Part shown: positions 15,301 to 30,300 of the stretch, piece after piece
Position numbering within the stretch: the stretch's first letter is position 1
Layout of the letters: each line of letters starts with the position of its first letter
Source of the DNA: Phoronis australis
Lineage: Eukaryota; Phoronida; Phoronidae
DNA: 64,000 bases
Direction of reading: 5' to 3'
NCBI GenBank assembly: GCA_002633005.1
Contig: NMRA01000019.1
Coordinates: 807,348 to 871,347 of the forward strand
Program-made: the position numbers and the translations under genes
The notes under the pieces: generated by a model
What the model saw: the letters and a program-made list of their open reading frames with translations, nothing else
Told to the model about the DNA's origin: nothing
Databases searched by the model: none

Positions 15301-18300
15301 TCAGACGCAGCTGGCTAATGGGTGAGTTGTACATACATAAATTACATGACTGTGTGAGTGCGTGTGCGTGTGCGTGCGTGATGAGATTTAGTTGGTGAAC
15401 AACTTGCGAAGTGAGCATCATTGCCGTAGCCTAGTTTGTCTTATACAGTTGCTAATGTTGACAATGGCATCTATGAATGAATGCCTCTGTAAGTGTACTT
15501 GACAACTGTTCAGTAATAATCTAACTCCTGAACACATCTCCTGCGTTAAGCTGAACAATGGACAGGTTGAGTGAGTAATCAGTCACATTGAACCAGAAAC
15601 TATCACCATGATAACAGCATAATTCAAAGCACTGGTCTTAGGTTGTAAGAATAGTACACACATACCACCAGTAAGACAAGTCTTATAACTGCATTTAACA
15701 TGAAAAGTATTTTGTTTTGAAGCTCAATAAAACTTAACTAAAGGAACTTTGTGACCACCACCATTGCCATCACCAACAATGCCAACATCACCGCCGTCAA
15801 CATCATTATCGAATGAATGCTTAGCCACCATCACCACCACCATCACCGTCATCATGGCCACAACTAGCATCACCTTCACTGGTATCGCCACCATTAACAG
15901 TTAGACTACTTGCGTCACTCCTACAACCACCACAGCCCTCCTTTCTACCATCACCGTCACCATGGTCACAACTAATATCACCCCCACTGACTTTGTCACG
16001 GCCACCAATAAAACTGCTTGCATTACTTCACATCTGCCAGGACCATGACCACAACTAACACCACCTTCACTGACATCGTCTTCACCATCAATAAGACTAC
16101 TTACATCACTCCATCTTTGCCACCACCACCACCACCACCACCATCTTTGCCACTACCACCACCATCATGGCCACCACCACCATCATGGCCACCACCATCA
16201 TAGCCACCACCACCNCACCACTACCACCATCATGGCCACCACTACCACAGTCATGGCCACCACCACCATGGCCACCACCACCATCATGGCCACCACCACC
16301 AGTACCATCTTCACTGACATCATCTCTACCAACAAGACTACTCGCACTACACTCACCATCACAATCCTGCACCTCGATCTACCACCACCATCATTATCTA
16401 CTGTTTCTTACAGTAGCCATGCCATCACCGTGGATGGTGTAATTCGAAGTAGTCAGCCAGACCTTCTCTCCAACCTACTGAACAAACTGGGGGACCAGAA
16501 GACCTGCCTCAAGGCTAACGGCTCTTTGTGTGACACCATCATCATTGACCCCAAGCACAAGTTCATGCTCCTCACTGACAAGAAAGTGGCTGACGATGAC
16601 ATGGAGAAAATGAGGACATCTCTACGCAAAGCCTGGCTTTCCGTAATTCCTGATAGTATGTGTCTGTGTGTTCACATTTGCTCTATTTCATCTTTGTTTG
16701 ACTTGCTTACACTGTAATTACTGCACATGTCTAAAGTATAGACAAAATGACCTGCAATTCGCCACTGTGACGGCTTGGCTGAAGTTGGAATTCATCGCCA
16801 GAGTAGTCTCCTCTTGTGACTAATAATGATGAGGGATAAACAGGAAAGTCAACAAGGTCACTAAGGCATTGTGGGATTAGAATTTTGTCACCATAATAGT
16901 TAGTACAAGTCATTTTTGCTGTTAATTGATTTAGTCTTCATGGTGGGGGAAATTGTATTTGTCTGATTATGTTTGTCTTGAGATTGATATCCACAACTGT
17001 GCATCAACTGGAAAATATACATGAAACTGTTTTATTGAATTATGCCAGTGTCATCTTTCAAAACCATTTGTATTCGGTTTATGTTTTGGTGTGGAACCTT
17101 TTGTTTTGGTTCTTTAGTGTTAGTGTTACAAAACCACAGACTATTTTTACTGGTTTGTAGTTTGCAGTTTTAACTTGACATAATTAGCGTTACATGACAC
17201 ATTAAGTATTATTAGAAGGGTTAATTTTCTGTTTGTTTTTTTTCTTAATGTGTCTTAAGTTGTGCATTGCTTCTGCAGGCTACAAGACAGATTTTGATGT
17301 GCGACTGAAATCTCGTGAACCTGCTGTTGATGCAAACGGGTATGGTGAATTTGAATGTGAAACAATGGCATTTGTTGTTATTATTTTACATTCAATAGAT
17401 TGCTCTCAAGTGGTGAAAATATTCAACATTTTGACGTGACTTAATGTGACATTGTTGGCGAGAAAAGTAATTTTCATAAATCAGTCTCTGCTGATTCAAA
17501 CCTGCAAACCCCTGCGGTCACTGAGTCAGATGTTCTACCGGTGGAGTTAAACCTCACTTGATGGGTGACAGAGTATTTTAATCGTACTAGTTAACTGGTT
17601 GATAATAGCCAAAACATGAGCACGAACTTTAAAATTAGCGCGTAAGTAAACAAAGACATATTGATCTGACATTTCGGTTTATTCACTATAAAACATTCTC
17701 AAGACAAAAATTCACATTATTCAATCAGGTTAAACTTTTTTCTTGAGAATGGTTTATAGTGAATAAACCGAAATGTCAGATCAATATGTCTTTGTTTACT
17801 TACGCGCTAATTTTAAAGTTTGAGTTAACTGGTTATGCCACAAGTCTTGATTTTCAAGAGGTTTGTCAAAAGAATTAATTGCTGAAAAGGGTTACCCTGT
17901 CCATGAAAGTAAACAACTTTTGATTCCTTCATCTCAGTTAATTCTCTGTTCCAAGTCAGATTTTATTTTCTTGAATTGCAGAGATTCACTGATTGGCAAA
18001 CGCTTATTCACTAAATTGTATAGATATAGTGCCATATCAAACTTTTTTTGTTGGTTGATAATTCATGTCAAGCATGAATTTGATGAATCTTGTTATATTT
18101 TGAGTGAAGTTATTTCTGAATCATTAGAACAAGAGTCAAGATATATTTCTCCTTAATATGGCTTCAAACTTCTGCCAAAACTTAATTTTTTGAAATTCTT
18201 CTCATTCACCTTTAATTGGTCTAGTTTACATACGACTTCATATCACACGGTCTTGTTTCTTAGCAACAAAGTGTGGGCCCTCAGCTACTACCTGGTGACG

Positions 18301-21300
18301 CGAGGCCGTCAGCTGACTCCCAATGACGTACCTGTGATGACTATGTCCACCTATAATACCTACATGAACGTGAAGAATGCTGCTGGCCTACGGTACCAGG
18401 TGATCAGCCAGAAGGGTGCGCTACCATATGCGCTTCACAACAGACTGTTCTTCTCTCGTCCTGTACTTAGAGTGGACATGGACCATCTGCAGTCTGCGAT
18501 ACAAGCTGCTTGGAGACAGTGGGAGGAAGGTATGGTAACATTGCTATACCTTATAAGTTAGGAGTGCCAAAAATCTTTTCCATGTGCTGCCTTAGAGTGT
18601 CCAAGTCTGTTGGTTGTCAACACTTCTACAATACATACTCTGCTAAGTATCAAGCAAAATTTTCTCAAGAATTTAGTATATTCTGACTTGTCATACCTTG
18701 CCTTAAAATTTGACAAATTAAGGTTTCACCAATTCCGCTACATGGTGTTTTAAGAAGCTTAACCTTAAAGATAAAAATTTGTGATTTGAACGATCTTCTA
18801 GAATCATGTGGTATCCATGTTGTAAATAATATGTTAAATTGACCGCATGGATTTTATTTTTAATTAATTTGTGCACGTTTTTTCTCTCAAACAATTGAAA
18901 TGTAAGCTGAGTGATGAGGATAATTTCATACTTGCCTTCTAGTGATAGTTAATAGTTGGTTGCACTAGTGTTGCACTAACAACATCCTTTGGCTCATTTG
19001 TCCTGCCAGGGGCCTCAATCCCTTGATTTTGGGGCTGAGCATCGGCCCCATTCCCCTCTGAAAAGAATTGACAAATCACGTGAAACTCCCCTCATGAGGC
19101 CCAAAAATTACCCTCAAGTGATTGAAAAATTCCCCTGACTCATAGTTCGAATCACTTGTAGCTCACACAGGTGGCAATTTGAAAGAGCACAAAAAATTAG
19201 TTTTGGATACTTGAGGCAGAGCATCTGGCTCTAAACAGGGCAGGTGGTGCTATTGATGGTGATTGGGGGGCAGAATTTTCCGCTCAAAATTCCCCCCTCA
19301 GAAGGCACCGTCAGGCACCTTTTCCTTCGGTGATCGAGGGCCCTTTACTCCATTTGTTTGAGCAGAAATAAAGTTTTATTGTTCAATACTTTGCAAATTG
19401 TTGCTTCTTAATTCAGTGATTTAATATAATGTATCTGGTGAATGATTTCATTACAACAAAATAATATTCCTTTTAATCTAAAGATAAATTCTTAACAAAG
19501 CAGTTACTATTAATTTTATTAATGATATGCTGTGATTTATAGATGCTGGTAAGAATGGTTCACTTGTTCACATCAAGGTTTTGGGACAGGAAGAGTATGT
19601 GGATAAAACAGGGTAGGTCGAATAAATACAGAATATAAACATTACACTTTTGATTGATCTCAAGATTTACATTTTGGTTTCATTGGTGCTATCTAGTGAT
19701 AGTTACTTTTTGACTGTATTGAGAACCTTTTTCGTACAAATATCTGTAAATTTCATACGTCGTCGAATGTGATCTAGGTTCTCACATACGAAGCCTGGTG
19801 GCTCACAAAATTTGCATGCCTACACTGCTTGCTGTGTGAACTGGAGCCTTCCATCACAAATGCAGTTATGGCCAGATTGTTTTTGTTACCTTTCCACCCC
19901 GGTTTTACCTCCCTGTCTGCTGTCCCTCATTTTCATTTACATTGTCTTCTTCCAATAATATTATTCTGTGTTTCCAGCAAATCCTACTGGAAGCTGATGT
20001 ATTTCACCAAGAGAGATGGTGCCTACTTCCAGTCCAACAAGCAACCCCCTGTTAGTCTCATCTCCTCCAAACTGGGCCTGCCCATGACTTACTACAAGAA
20101 ACTCTACAAAGACCTACTATTGGACCACCAGCCAAGTGGCACTGCACCATTCTCTTACCACTTTTTTATACCACTCAATGAACAACTGAGCCCATCGCAG
20201 TACTCACGACAAAGTGACTCATTCCGTGACGCCGCTGTCCATTTGAAGTCAGGTACATCTAATTTCTTAGTTACATAGAATCGATGTATAAATTTCTACA
20301 ACTCTGACAATCTGCATCTGGTTTAACGACACTGTACGTTATGAAGCACAGTTAATAAAAGTTAGACTCAAGTGAAATATTTACTGGACAAGATGTATAA
20401 AAAATCTTATTTAAAACTCTGCGAAAATATTTGCTTTTAGGATTAAAAGTGTTTCTACTTGTCTGGAGATCTTTGAGCTGTAATACATTAGCGTCAAGTT
20501 CTTGAGACTTAATTTCTATGCACTGTATGCAGTTGTCCAAATAGTTTAATACAACAAACTACTTTCTTTCTAGACCTGGGCAAAAAGAGCGACTTAAGTG
20601 CTGAAATCTTGCCAGCAGCTAAATACACTGGTCCTGAAAGGTAGGAAGTTAAACATACGTCTCTTGAACTATAAGAATCTAGCTGAAAGTTGTGAAAACT
20701 CGGCTTCATGTATGAGCTGCTAGTGGTTTACTTTTAAATTAGACGGTAAGAATCTTGATCTACTTCACAGGGATGTCTACCATCAACTTTTCCGCCTGTA
20801 CAAGAATGGTGCTCTAGTCTATCCTGGTGATCACGCTGACCTGCAGCACAGCCTGATACACAGCTACTTCATACGAAACAGCGATCCGATCTACAATGTG
20901 ACCACTAACCGCAGGGGAAAGCAGCGATATGCCATGGCGTTCAATGTTTACACAGACAAATCAATACCTCTCGGAGACCGCTTCAAGTTCAGCAAGGCTA
21001 TACAAAAAGCTATGGAAGTTAAATACCCAGGTGGAGCTTTTGTTCTTTGTTTTAGAGTTTGATCCATTCATCTTAAAACTAAATTGATTGTAGCCTTTGA
21101 TCAAAATTAAGAAGATGTTCTTAATGTGCTTGAAATGGATTTGCATGTCGGTTAGATTTTTTGCTGTAATTTGCTTTAAGGCATTGTGGGTAATGTGCGC
21201 AAATGGCTCAATTCTTTTGGCTCAGTCTGTTAATAGTTACAATTGTCTAAGATATTGGGTCATTTGCTTTAAAAGTTTGTCACTTGTAAAGGTGTTGACG

Positions 21301-24300
21301 TGATGTTGCTGTTATCATTCTCTAATACACGACAATTAATTTCCAGAAGCCAAAGGTCAACTCGAGGTTTCCCTTGGTCGTGACGAACCCTTCATTATAC
21401 CTGACTGGTAGGCTTTACAAAGTTTTCCTTATAAGTAAATTCAATTTTACATGAAGCATTAAATTCCCTTTTTGAACTAGAATTAGTTTGTGTTGCTCTT
21501 GTTAATATGACTTTTGTGTAAATTAAGGGATATTTTACTGCAGAGTGAGACAAAATGTCATTACAAAAACCTCCCGTATCAACTCCAGATGGCTTCGGTT
21601 TCCAAATCAAGACTAAATCCAAATATCAATCTAGTCCATTGTTAAGTGTTGCCGTGGTCTGTTTTCCGGCATCACAACTCGTGGCCCATCTACCACTGTT
21701 TCAAAAGTTACTAAATAAAAATGAGTACCAGAGAACCGACAGCTAAACAATGCATCTATTTTGACTAATTTGATCATATGTCTTTGGGGAAAAAAATGTT
21801 CGACAACTAATTTTTTACAAGAAATTTAATTTCAGAAGCCAATCTGGTTGAAAAATAAACAGTTTTAGTCCCCGACTCCAAGATATATGAATTAACTTTA
21901 GCCAGTGTTGTGCTGTTGTCATTGTTACTGTGGCTGTTCCAATGTATAAGACACTACACATTCCTGCTACATTTTGTTGCTTGCCTGTTCATGTAAGATT
22001 ATTTTTATTTGGCTACCATTCTGTAATTGACATAGCTACTAATCTGTAGTCGTGGCTATTGCTCTGTTGGCATGGCTACCGTTCTGTAGTCATGGCTGTC
22101 ACTCGGTTGACATGGCTATCGTTCTGTTCATTGTTGCATCATTTAATTCCAGTAAGAAGGTATGGAAAATATCGGCCTTTGTCACAGTTAACGGCAAACC
22201 ACTAGATGGCAGGAAGGAGGTGCCTTTGAGAGCCTCAGAGCTGCAGCCACACACACCATTCAACATTCTTGATGTCATGCAGTCGTCGTCATGGAAACAA
22301 TACAACTATCACATGCCTCTGTACTTGAAGGGCCAGCTGGACCCTAAACACATCAGTAAACTGGAGACAGCTCTGGAACAAACATGGAGCAGCCTGAATA
22401 GTGCGTTGCTATTGGTGACTTTCAAAATTAATGACATTAACTGTACAGCACATGCCAAAATGATCTGAGAAAATAACCTGGAATTCTCCGACCTTGAATC
22501 ACCCTTCTTGACTGCAGCCACATTTCTTGTTTAAATTCTTAGTTTATAAATTTGAGCAAGATCATTTTGAAGCTTTTTTTGTTCTCAAGATGAGGTTGAC
22601 TGGCATTGCTCTCTATGATAGGAGATAAGTTATACTGAATTAAAATTTTCTGGTGTCAGTTATGATTTAACGACAACATGACAATTTTGATGGTCCATTG
22701 TGATATCAGTTTTGATTATTTTTTACTAAATACAAAAAGTCCATGTACTGAAAACACACCAGTCTTATGGTCATTAGCAATAAGTGCTCAATGTGCTTGG
22801 AAATAAAGGTAACAGGTTGGAACTTCACAGAACGAAGCAACGGTAAAATAGTTCCTACACAACTTGAAAGTTGCCCAATGGCCTCTTTCACTGGGTTATA
22901 TTTTCATGTTATGTTGAAGCCTTCTACCTCGTCTGTACAAAATTAATTAGTTTGTTCTTGACTGAAACTTAATAATTCGGTATTATGTCCTTATGTTTCA
23001 GTTTATCAAAACTGTAAATGCATCACTGTGAAGATATGCAAAGAACTGTTCCTCTCCCAGGATGGAAAGTAAGTTGCTCACAGGTGTCGCTGCTGTTAGG
23101 GATCGTGGTTGTCTGCAATAATGGAAAATAGACAGAATTCATGGAATCTGACTTGGTTCGCCAGATTGGAGATTTTGAATCAGATTTCTGTATTTTAGTT
23201 GTAAATTCCTTAAATTTGTTTTTAATTACCAAAAATTAACTTAAGAATCAATATGACCCATCAAATTTGATGTATTCTTAATACACTGTCAAGGTTTGTG
23301 GTAGCTGCAATTTTCCTGATGGCAAAAAATTGTCAGGAAGTGAAGAACATAGGGCGTTATTAGACTGAAAATGCTATAAAAAGATTATTAGTTTTGTTGA
23401 TGAATTGTTATGAAACTGTGATGGTAAGAATTACACTAATTGTTTTGTGGTGTCTGTCCTGCAATTATGACATCATGCATTGGGGTAGTATTTAGTAGGC
23501 AGAGCATTCAAAATTTCTTGTGTAAACACTATCAATGGTTTTAAATTTGAGCTAACTAAATCTTGACGATGGACAGTTTGGATGTCATTGCATCGACTGC
23601 AATTCGACAGTTAAGTGATTGTAAAGTTTCTTCAAATGCAAAAAATGAGTAACTTGAGTTGATACAGAAACTGTAAAATTGAGGTATAACTAGGTCAAGA
23701 ATGGAGTAACTAGATCAAGAACTGCAACGGCTATGTAACTCACTGATCATTATATAGTCTGGATGTACGTAGATTTGTCATTGGAGGTGTTTCGTTTTAT
23801 GAAAGTTTAATGGCTCCAAAACTATGAAGAAATCCTAGGATGTGCAGTTTTTGGAAAATAATCATCTGTGTTTGTTCTGTATTAATTTTCTACTCATTAC
23901 AAGAGAATTGCCAAAATGACTTTCCAGTTTTCAATTTTAAAAGTTATTTCTTGTTGCTACAATTGATCAAATTGTTGCAGCATTTTGTGGCTTCTGAATG
24001 TTAAGGCCTTTCCAGAAATGAAGTTGAAGTATTTTTTTATTTAATGCGCTTCATTTCTGTTATGAAAAGTGACAAAATAAATTAAATGTTCAGTTTTGTG
24101 TGATGACATAATGTGTGGTAAGAAAATGGAGAATCAATGAGTAAAGTATACCATTCTATCTGTAGGGGTTATGTAACCAAGCTGTTGGGTTTCGTCTCTG
24201 CACGCGGCAAGTTGATTGATGCACGTCAGCTCGACTATCTCCGCAACATCATGGCCGTACGGTTCTGGAATTTAGTGCGACAGCTGGGACTGGAATATGC

Positions 24301-27300
24301 CCAGTCCAAGTTTGTACCCAAACGTTCAACGGACTCATATGATGTGATCGTCAAAGGTGATGCGAACACGGTGGACTTGACCTCATTGAAGAAGGTGTTG
24401 TTAACGGTGTGGAAGAAGAAGTTGAAGGGTGCGTGGGCTAAACTATGTTTAATTATTAGCTAATTGCATCTTGTACTGTTCACATAATTCTTTTGAACAA
24501 TTCTTTTCTATATGGTCTCGTCATGTACAGAATATATACATACACAAAACGCACCAAGAGTGGCGTACATGAAGTAATATCCCACGAGACATTAGTACGC
24601 GTATCGACTGAGACGAAAGATCGAGGTTGATAATGCGGAATAATGTTGAGTGGGATATTACTTCATGTACGCCAGTTGAGGTACGTTTTGTATTTATCCC
24701 ATACTCTTAGAATTCCTATGTTTCTTTCATTTTTTCCGCAGATTTTTTAAGTACTTCACTCAGACTGTTCACATGGCGGATCACACCCTATATGTATGTA
24801 CTTGCGCGTTAGGCTGCAAGTTTTTGCTAGTAAAAAACAGTACTGTTTTAAATGTGACGATTTATTTCTTGAAAAGAGATAACAAAGATGAAAACAAGCC
24901 AGGGTAACTTTTCATTAGGGTAACTTTTCATTGAACTTGTCACATCTCCTGAAAGTAGTTAAATAACAACAATATTTGATATTGTAGTTACCGAGGGATC
25001 GGCGCCTGAGTTGCAGACGATAAAATATTTAGCAAATGAAAACTGAGACAGAACTGTCATACGATTATCAGTCTTGTTCCAGATGTTACGATTGAGACCT
25101 GATTGTGTTATTTACACTGTCTCATGCTATAATTGTATTACTTTTAACTATTTTCCGAAAGTTTGGTGATCGAACCGGCTTACGACGTCAAGTCGACATT
25201 GACCTACCTTTTGAACTTTTCATGTCAAAGGTCACTGTTGAAGTAGTGCGGGAGGTGAATACGGAAAACTAAATTATTACATGGCCGTATTTCCCTCGCG
25301 TATGGGTTAAAATACAAACCTAAAGTATTCAGACAAATTAATTTGGATTGAATTTCCCATCATGGTTTTTGGGCGGAAGCCGAATTCACGGTTAGAGTAT
25401 AGCGTTCTCTCATGATCAAGAATGATGGGGAATTAACTGAAAATTTAGTAAGGTCGCTGATCCATTCTGTAATTAGACTAATTCTGCTGTTCTAATAGTC
25501 ATTACCTGTAGGTTTCACTGTTTACGGAATTAGTCGTCATGATGGGAAAACGATATTTTGCTCGGTTATTTTTGTCTTGTGTATTTCAACAAGCTGACCA
25601 CATGACTGTGTAGAAATTGGTGTGCTTTTGATTGCTGATAAAGTATAATGAAAAATGGTAAAAGTAATACATATTATTTGCATTACTAGACACTCCAGCT
25701 ATTTAGTTGCGGGTAAATTTGTAACATAAAGAAAGAGCATACCTAGTACTAGAGCACTCAGGTTCGTTTCTCTTTGAGTTGTTTCAACTTGTTATAATGA
25801 GAGTATGATAATATGTGGCAACGCCACAATTTTTTTGACCTGTAAATTGTTTGGTAATAGAATTGTAAGAGTTATAAATCATACATTTTTGCATTCCCTG
25901 CAGATGAGAACAGCACTGTGACATTCTCCAACCTACAGAGTTATTTCGGCAACAATGGTGAACGTCTGCTGAGAATCTCTTACGTTGTGCAGGACGGTAA
26001 TGGGACCAAGCAAATACCTGTGAACACTGAGTCGCCACGGACGACAACCCTGATCCGCGCAGCCGAGGATAACAAGCTGCAGGTGGGTGATGTGTGACTT
26101 CATGAATTAAGTCACCATGTTGGCAATATATTCTGCAAATTACACATTTTGAGGTCAGCATTGTCAACCAGCTTCTTAGTGTTGAGCAGCCATTCTGGGG
26201 CACGATAATGTTGGTCGTGGCAGTCATAGACACGTTATTGCAAACTCTGTCCTGTTTTATAATCACCCAATGAAATAGTTGGTCATAGGAACGAGAATTT
26301 GGCATTTCCAACAGTCATTTATCATACATGAATAACAACTTCCATCATGATTATGTCTAAATGTTACGTCTCTCACGTTTCTTCTGCTATTTTTGATTGG
26401 GCAAGCCACAATGATCATTGTGCAAAGGTTATATTAATATGTTTTGCTGACTGATGATGCCATTTATTTCAAATTTATAACTAACACTTACACTATTCAC
26501 TTGACTACTTGATATGGTTGTAAGATATTTACGAGTACATGGCTCATCATTTGCCCTAATTAACCCCAGGTAAGCTTCCACGATGGTGGGCTGGGTACAG
26601 AGAAGAAGAGTCTACACACACTGACAGTGGACAAGGCTGTGTACTACAATAACAGGAAGGGTCTGGAGCAAGCACTGATGGCATCGTGGGCCAAGAACAC
26701 AACGTGTGAGTCTATCACGTCTGTTGTGTTGTCAAACACTAGTCATGGGCCTGTCTCANATGGTACCAATAAACAACCCTAGAAGGATACCGTATGCGGT
26801 GCAATTGTGGGCGCATTTCAACGCTCCGCGTTGCTCTTGTTTTGATTGGGCAAGCCACAATGATAATTGTGCAAAGGGTATATGGTATTACTGACTGATG
26901 ATGCCATTTATTTTAAATTTATAACTAACACTTACACTATTCACTTGACTACTTGATGTGGTTGTAAAATATTTGTGAGGAGGCTCATCATTTGCCCTAA
27001 TTAACCCCAGGTAAGCTTCCACGATGGTGGGCTGGGTACAGAGAAGAAGAGTCTACACACACTGACAGTGGACAAGGCTGTGTACTACAATAACAGGAAG
27101 GGTCTGGAGCAAGCACTGATGGCATCGTGGGCCAAGAACACAACGTGTGAGTCTATCACGTCTGTTGTGTTGTCAAACACTAGTCATGGGCCTGTCTCAC
27201 TGAAAGTGTCTGAAGACTTAGGACATGAAGTTGGTGTTACGCTCCCAGTTTACAATTAATGAAAACTGGTTTAGCCATCACAATCTAGAAATAATTAATT

Positions 27301-30300
27301 CAAATTATGTCCTTTACTAATGGGTATGTTCCCAGAGACTGTGTGTTTTTGCTACAGTGAGATTTAACAGATTTTTTTGTTTGGAGCATAAGACCACTAA
27401 GTCTTAAGTCACTTTTTGTGAAACTGATGATCAGCGTCATATTTTTCAAAATACGTACAAATCCTCTCTTATGAATTGTTAAGCTTTCACAATTTGGGAA
27501 CAAATTAAAGCTTTCAAATATTTTTTTTCTGAATTACAGTGTTGGTTATTGGGTTTTCTCTCTGAATACTCTTCTTACCTTTTATGTGCCCACTTCTGTG
27601 TGGTCACACATTGCCATCAACTCTGTCTGGGCATCTGCTGCCGTATCTCAAAAACCTCTTGGAGGATCCTCATGAAGGTTGGCAAATGTGTGAAATTTGG
27701 AAAGTTGACAGGTTACGACGACTGTCTCCTAATGGCGATTTTATTTTGCATTTGCCTCAGTGTATCTTCGGAGTTCCTTGATGGATTTTCATGAAGCTGA
27801 GCAGATTACGGAAACGACGTTGTTTTTCCAATTTCGAACTTATTCGAGGTATTCTGCACCACCTAGTGGCAATTTTCGTCGTAAGAAAATTTAATAAACA
27901 CCCCAAAAGCATACCACGGTGCAGCTGTGGACACATTTTAATTTTTTGCGTAGCTCTTGCTTAATTTTCATTCATTTTGTAGAACTTTCTTCTAAATACT
28001 TCCTCAATTTTCTCTTACTATCTCTTTCACATATGCCTCTAACAACCTCACATATTTCTTTCCACAAATATCTGCTATCTCGATCCTTCACAAATTTTGA
28101 CACAACTGAGATGAACCTCGAGGACTTTGGACAGACACCATCAAAATAGTTTCTTCCTCTGAACCAAAAGTCGCTTTTGTTTTGTGAAACATTGCTCGAC
28201 TGACCATGATTTTTTTCAGTCAAGAATAAGAAGTGTATTAAAGCAGACGCTGAGAAGGGTGACCACAAATGTAATATTGAAGTCAAGATCCTGGGAGCAG
28301 ACACAAAGATTGCGTCTGATGAGTAAGTAGCTCGTGAAAGAGGTCGGTGCTAACAAACACGGCAAAATGTAAATTTCTCCTTAACAATTTTTGACCTGGA
28401 GGATTGCTGATGCCTTGAACAATGCTTAACAGGTGGCGCTGCGTGCAGTATACTGTAACAGTTGTAGACTGGGCTGAGTTTATAAGCGCCCTCATCATGG
28501 TTCAGACTTTGCAGATCCAGATAGAAAATGTGAGATTATCTTGATTAGGAATTTTATAAAAAAATAAAATATTGATTGTTTGCTTTTTGTGGGAAAGGTA
28601 ACTTATGGGAGGGAAATGTATATTATTCTTAGGAAAATCTCATGGTAACATTATTGTGCTGCCCTTCTAGGAAGGAGGTCACACAGGTCTACTACAAAGT
28701 GATGGTGGACGGGAAGACCATCCCCAAGTCATATCAATACGTGCCTCCCTCTGAGAGTTACGTGGACGAACAGATCAAGAAAAATGTGGCTGATGTGAAG
28801 CGCTGGAAAGCATCATCTAACAAGATGTGGTCGGTGATGCTTGTTGGACAGTACCATACACGTCACCTAGACAACCTGACAGACACGTTGACCATGGCGT
28901 GGGATAGGATACTGGGAGGTATGTATTGTGAGATTATGAATATGATGCGCGAGACGGCAAACCTGTGACATAAGACCAACAACATTGAATTCACTAAAGA
29001 TAAGATTTGAAAATTGACCAATTGTGTGCGGGCATGAAATTTGAAAGTTTATTCAAAGCATGCCAGGCGATTGATCAAATTTCAATAAGCCAAGTCTCAA
29101 GTGCAGTTTGATATTAAGTTTCAGTGTTGGATAATTAAGCTAGTGGATTAATTGGATATACTGGTAAGACAGTAACACAGAAACCATTTTACCGGCATAT
29201 GTTGAAATTTTTAGTTATAACACTGTTGTAGTCCATCTTTCAGGTCCATAGTTGACAAAGGAGGTGCAATTATAGTTTCCACTTATTAAAGACGTTGTCA
29301 ATGGCAAAATATTGTCTCAATATCAACTTAGTCCAAGTTTTGGCTGAGCATTTCAATGTAGGCAAGCTTTAAGCATTACAAACTTGTTGACCTATTTTGT
29401 TGGCATAAAATGTGTTTCTCCCACTGCAGGCAATGTAAGTGGACTAGCAGTAAACATCACAGGCTTGTCATACATGTACAATGATCAATGGGGCAATGCC
29501 ACTCGAGTCAAGTACACCGTGACTGTCAATGGTAAAGACATGAAATTTGAGCACACTCCCACATCAGTGTTGTCTCTGAACAAACAGCTCTTGGCTAATG
29601 GTTATACAATTGCTGGGAGCATGCAGAAGTCGACGTACTACATGTACCTACGTGCTGGCTCAGTCGATGATGATGCCAATGGCACTATTTCTAACGCGAT
29701 TATTGCTGCCTATCTAGCCAGTAACCCAGGGATGAAGAGGGAAGACATCACTGTGAACAGCAAGAGACTTCAGCAGCACTTTATCTCGCAAGATGAGTGA
29801 GTTTGGTTGAATACTCTGACTGTCATTTAGGTCCATTATAATTGTTTTTACTGTACTTGGCAGGCTAGGTGTATTACTAGACAGTGTAGACAAATTGTTA
29901 TTGTAAATTGAATTTATAATAAGATAGATCTTCTTAATGTTGAGAATATTGTAATACAAAAAGATTGGTAGAGCCTTGCATGCCAATTTCTCTGTGAGTA
30001 CTTGCTGGGCGTCACCTATAAGATTAACGGCTTTGCACTTTTGTACGAGTACAGCAAATGGCATGGTCATATCCCGATTGTTGTTTTTTTATTAGAATAT
30101 TTTTTTTAGATGCTGTATTTTTGTTCACACTTCTGCAGGAAAAGTTTGACTGGTCTGTTATACACAGTCAAAGTAAAGGGTGCTGACGCCAACCCCATGT
30201 TTGTCAAGACACCGTCGTACTCTGAAGTGCATGCCAAGGTGAAAGCTGCTGGTGCCAACGTGTGTCAAGCTCCAAAGTGCCAGGCCAAGGCCTTGGGCAG

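Larger units (their letters stand above)
26391..27199 (+). repeat. Two tandem near-identical copies of an exon region (likely unmerged alleles)
   Basis: Block 26391-26758 matches 26840-27199 over its length with scattered differences. A single N at 26759 ends the first block. The 80 bp between the blocks (26760-26839) match the 3' end of dispersed element family A (compare 40690-40765), while the first block has no element at its left edge. Confidence 0.85.

Noticed and set aside
16018-16442. Overlapping Pro-, Thr- and Gly-rich open frames on both strands
   Set aside because: They come from a CCA/CAC triplet array with an N inside; no splice logic or conservation supports coding.
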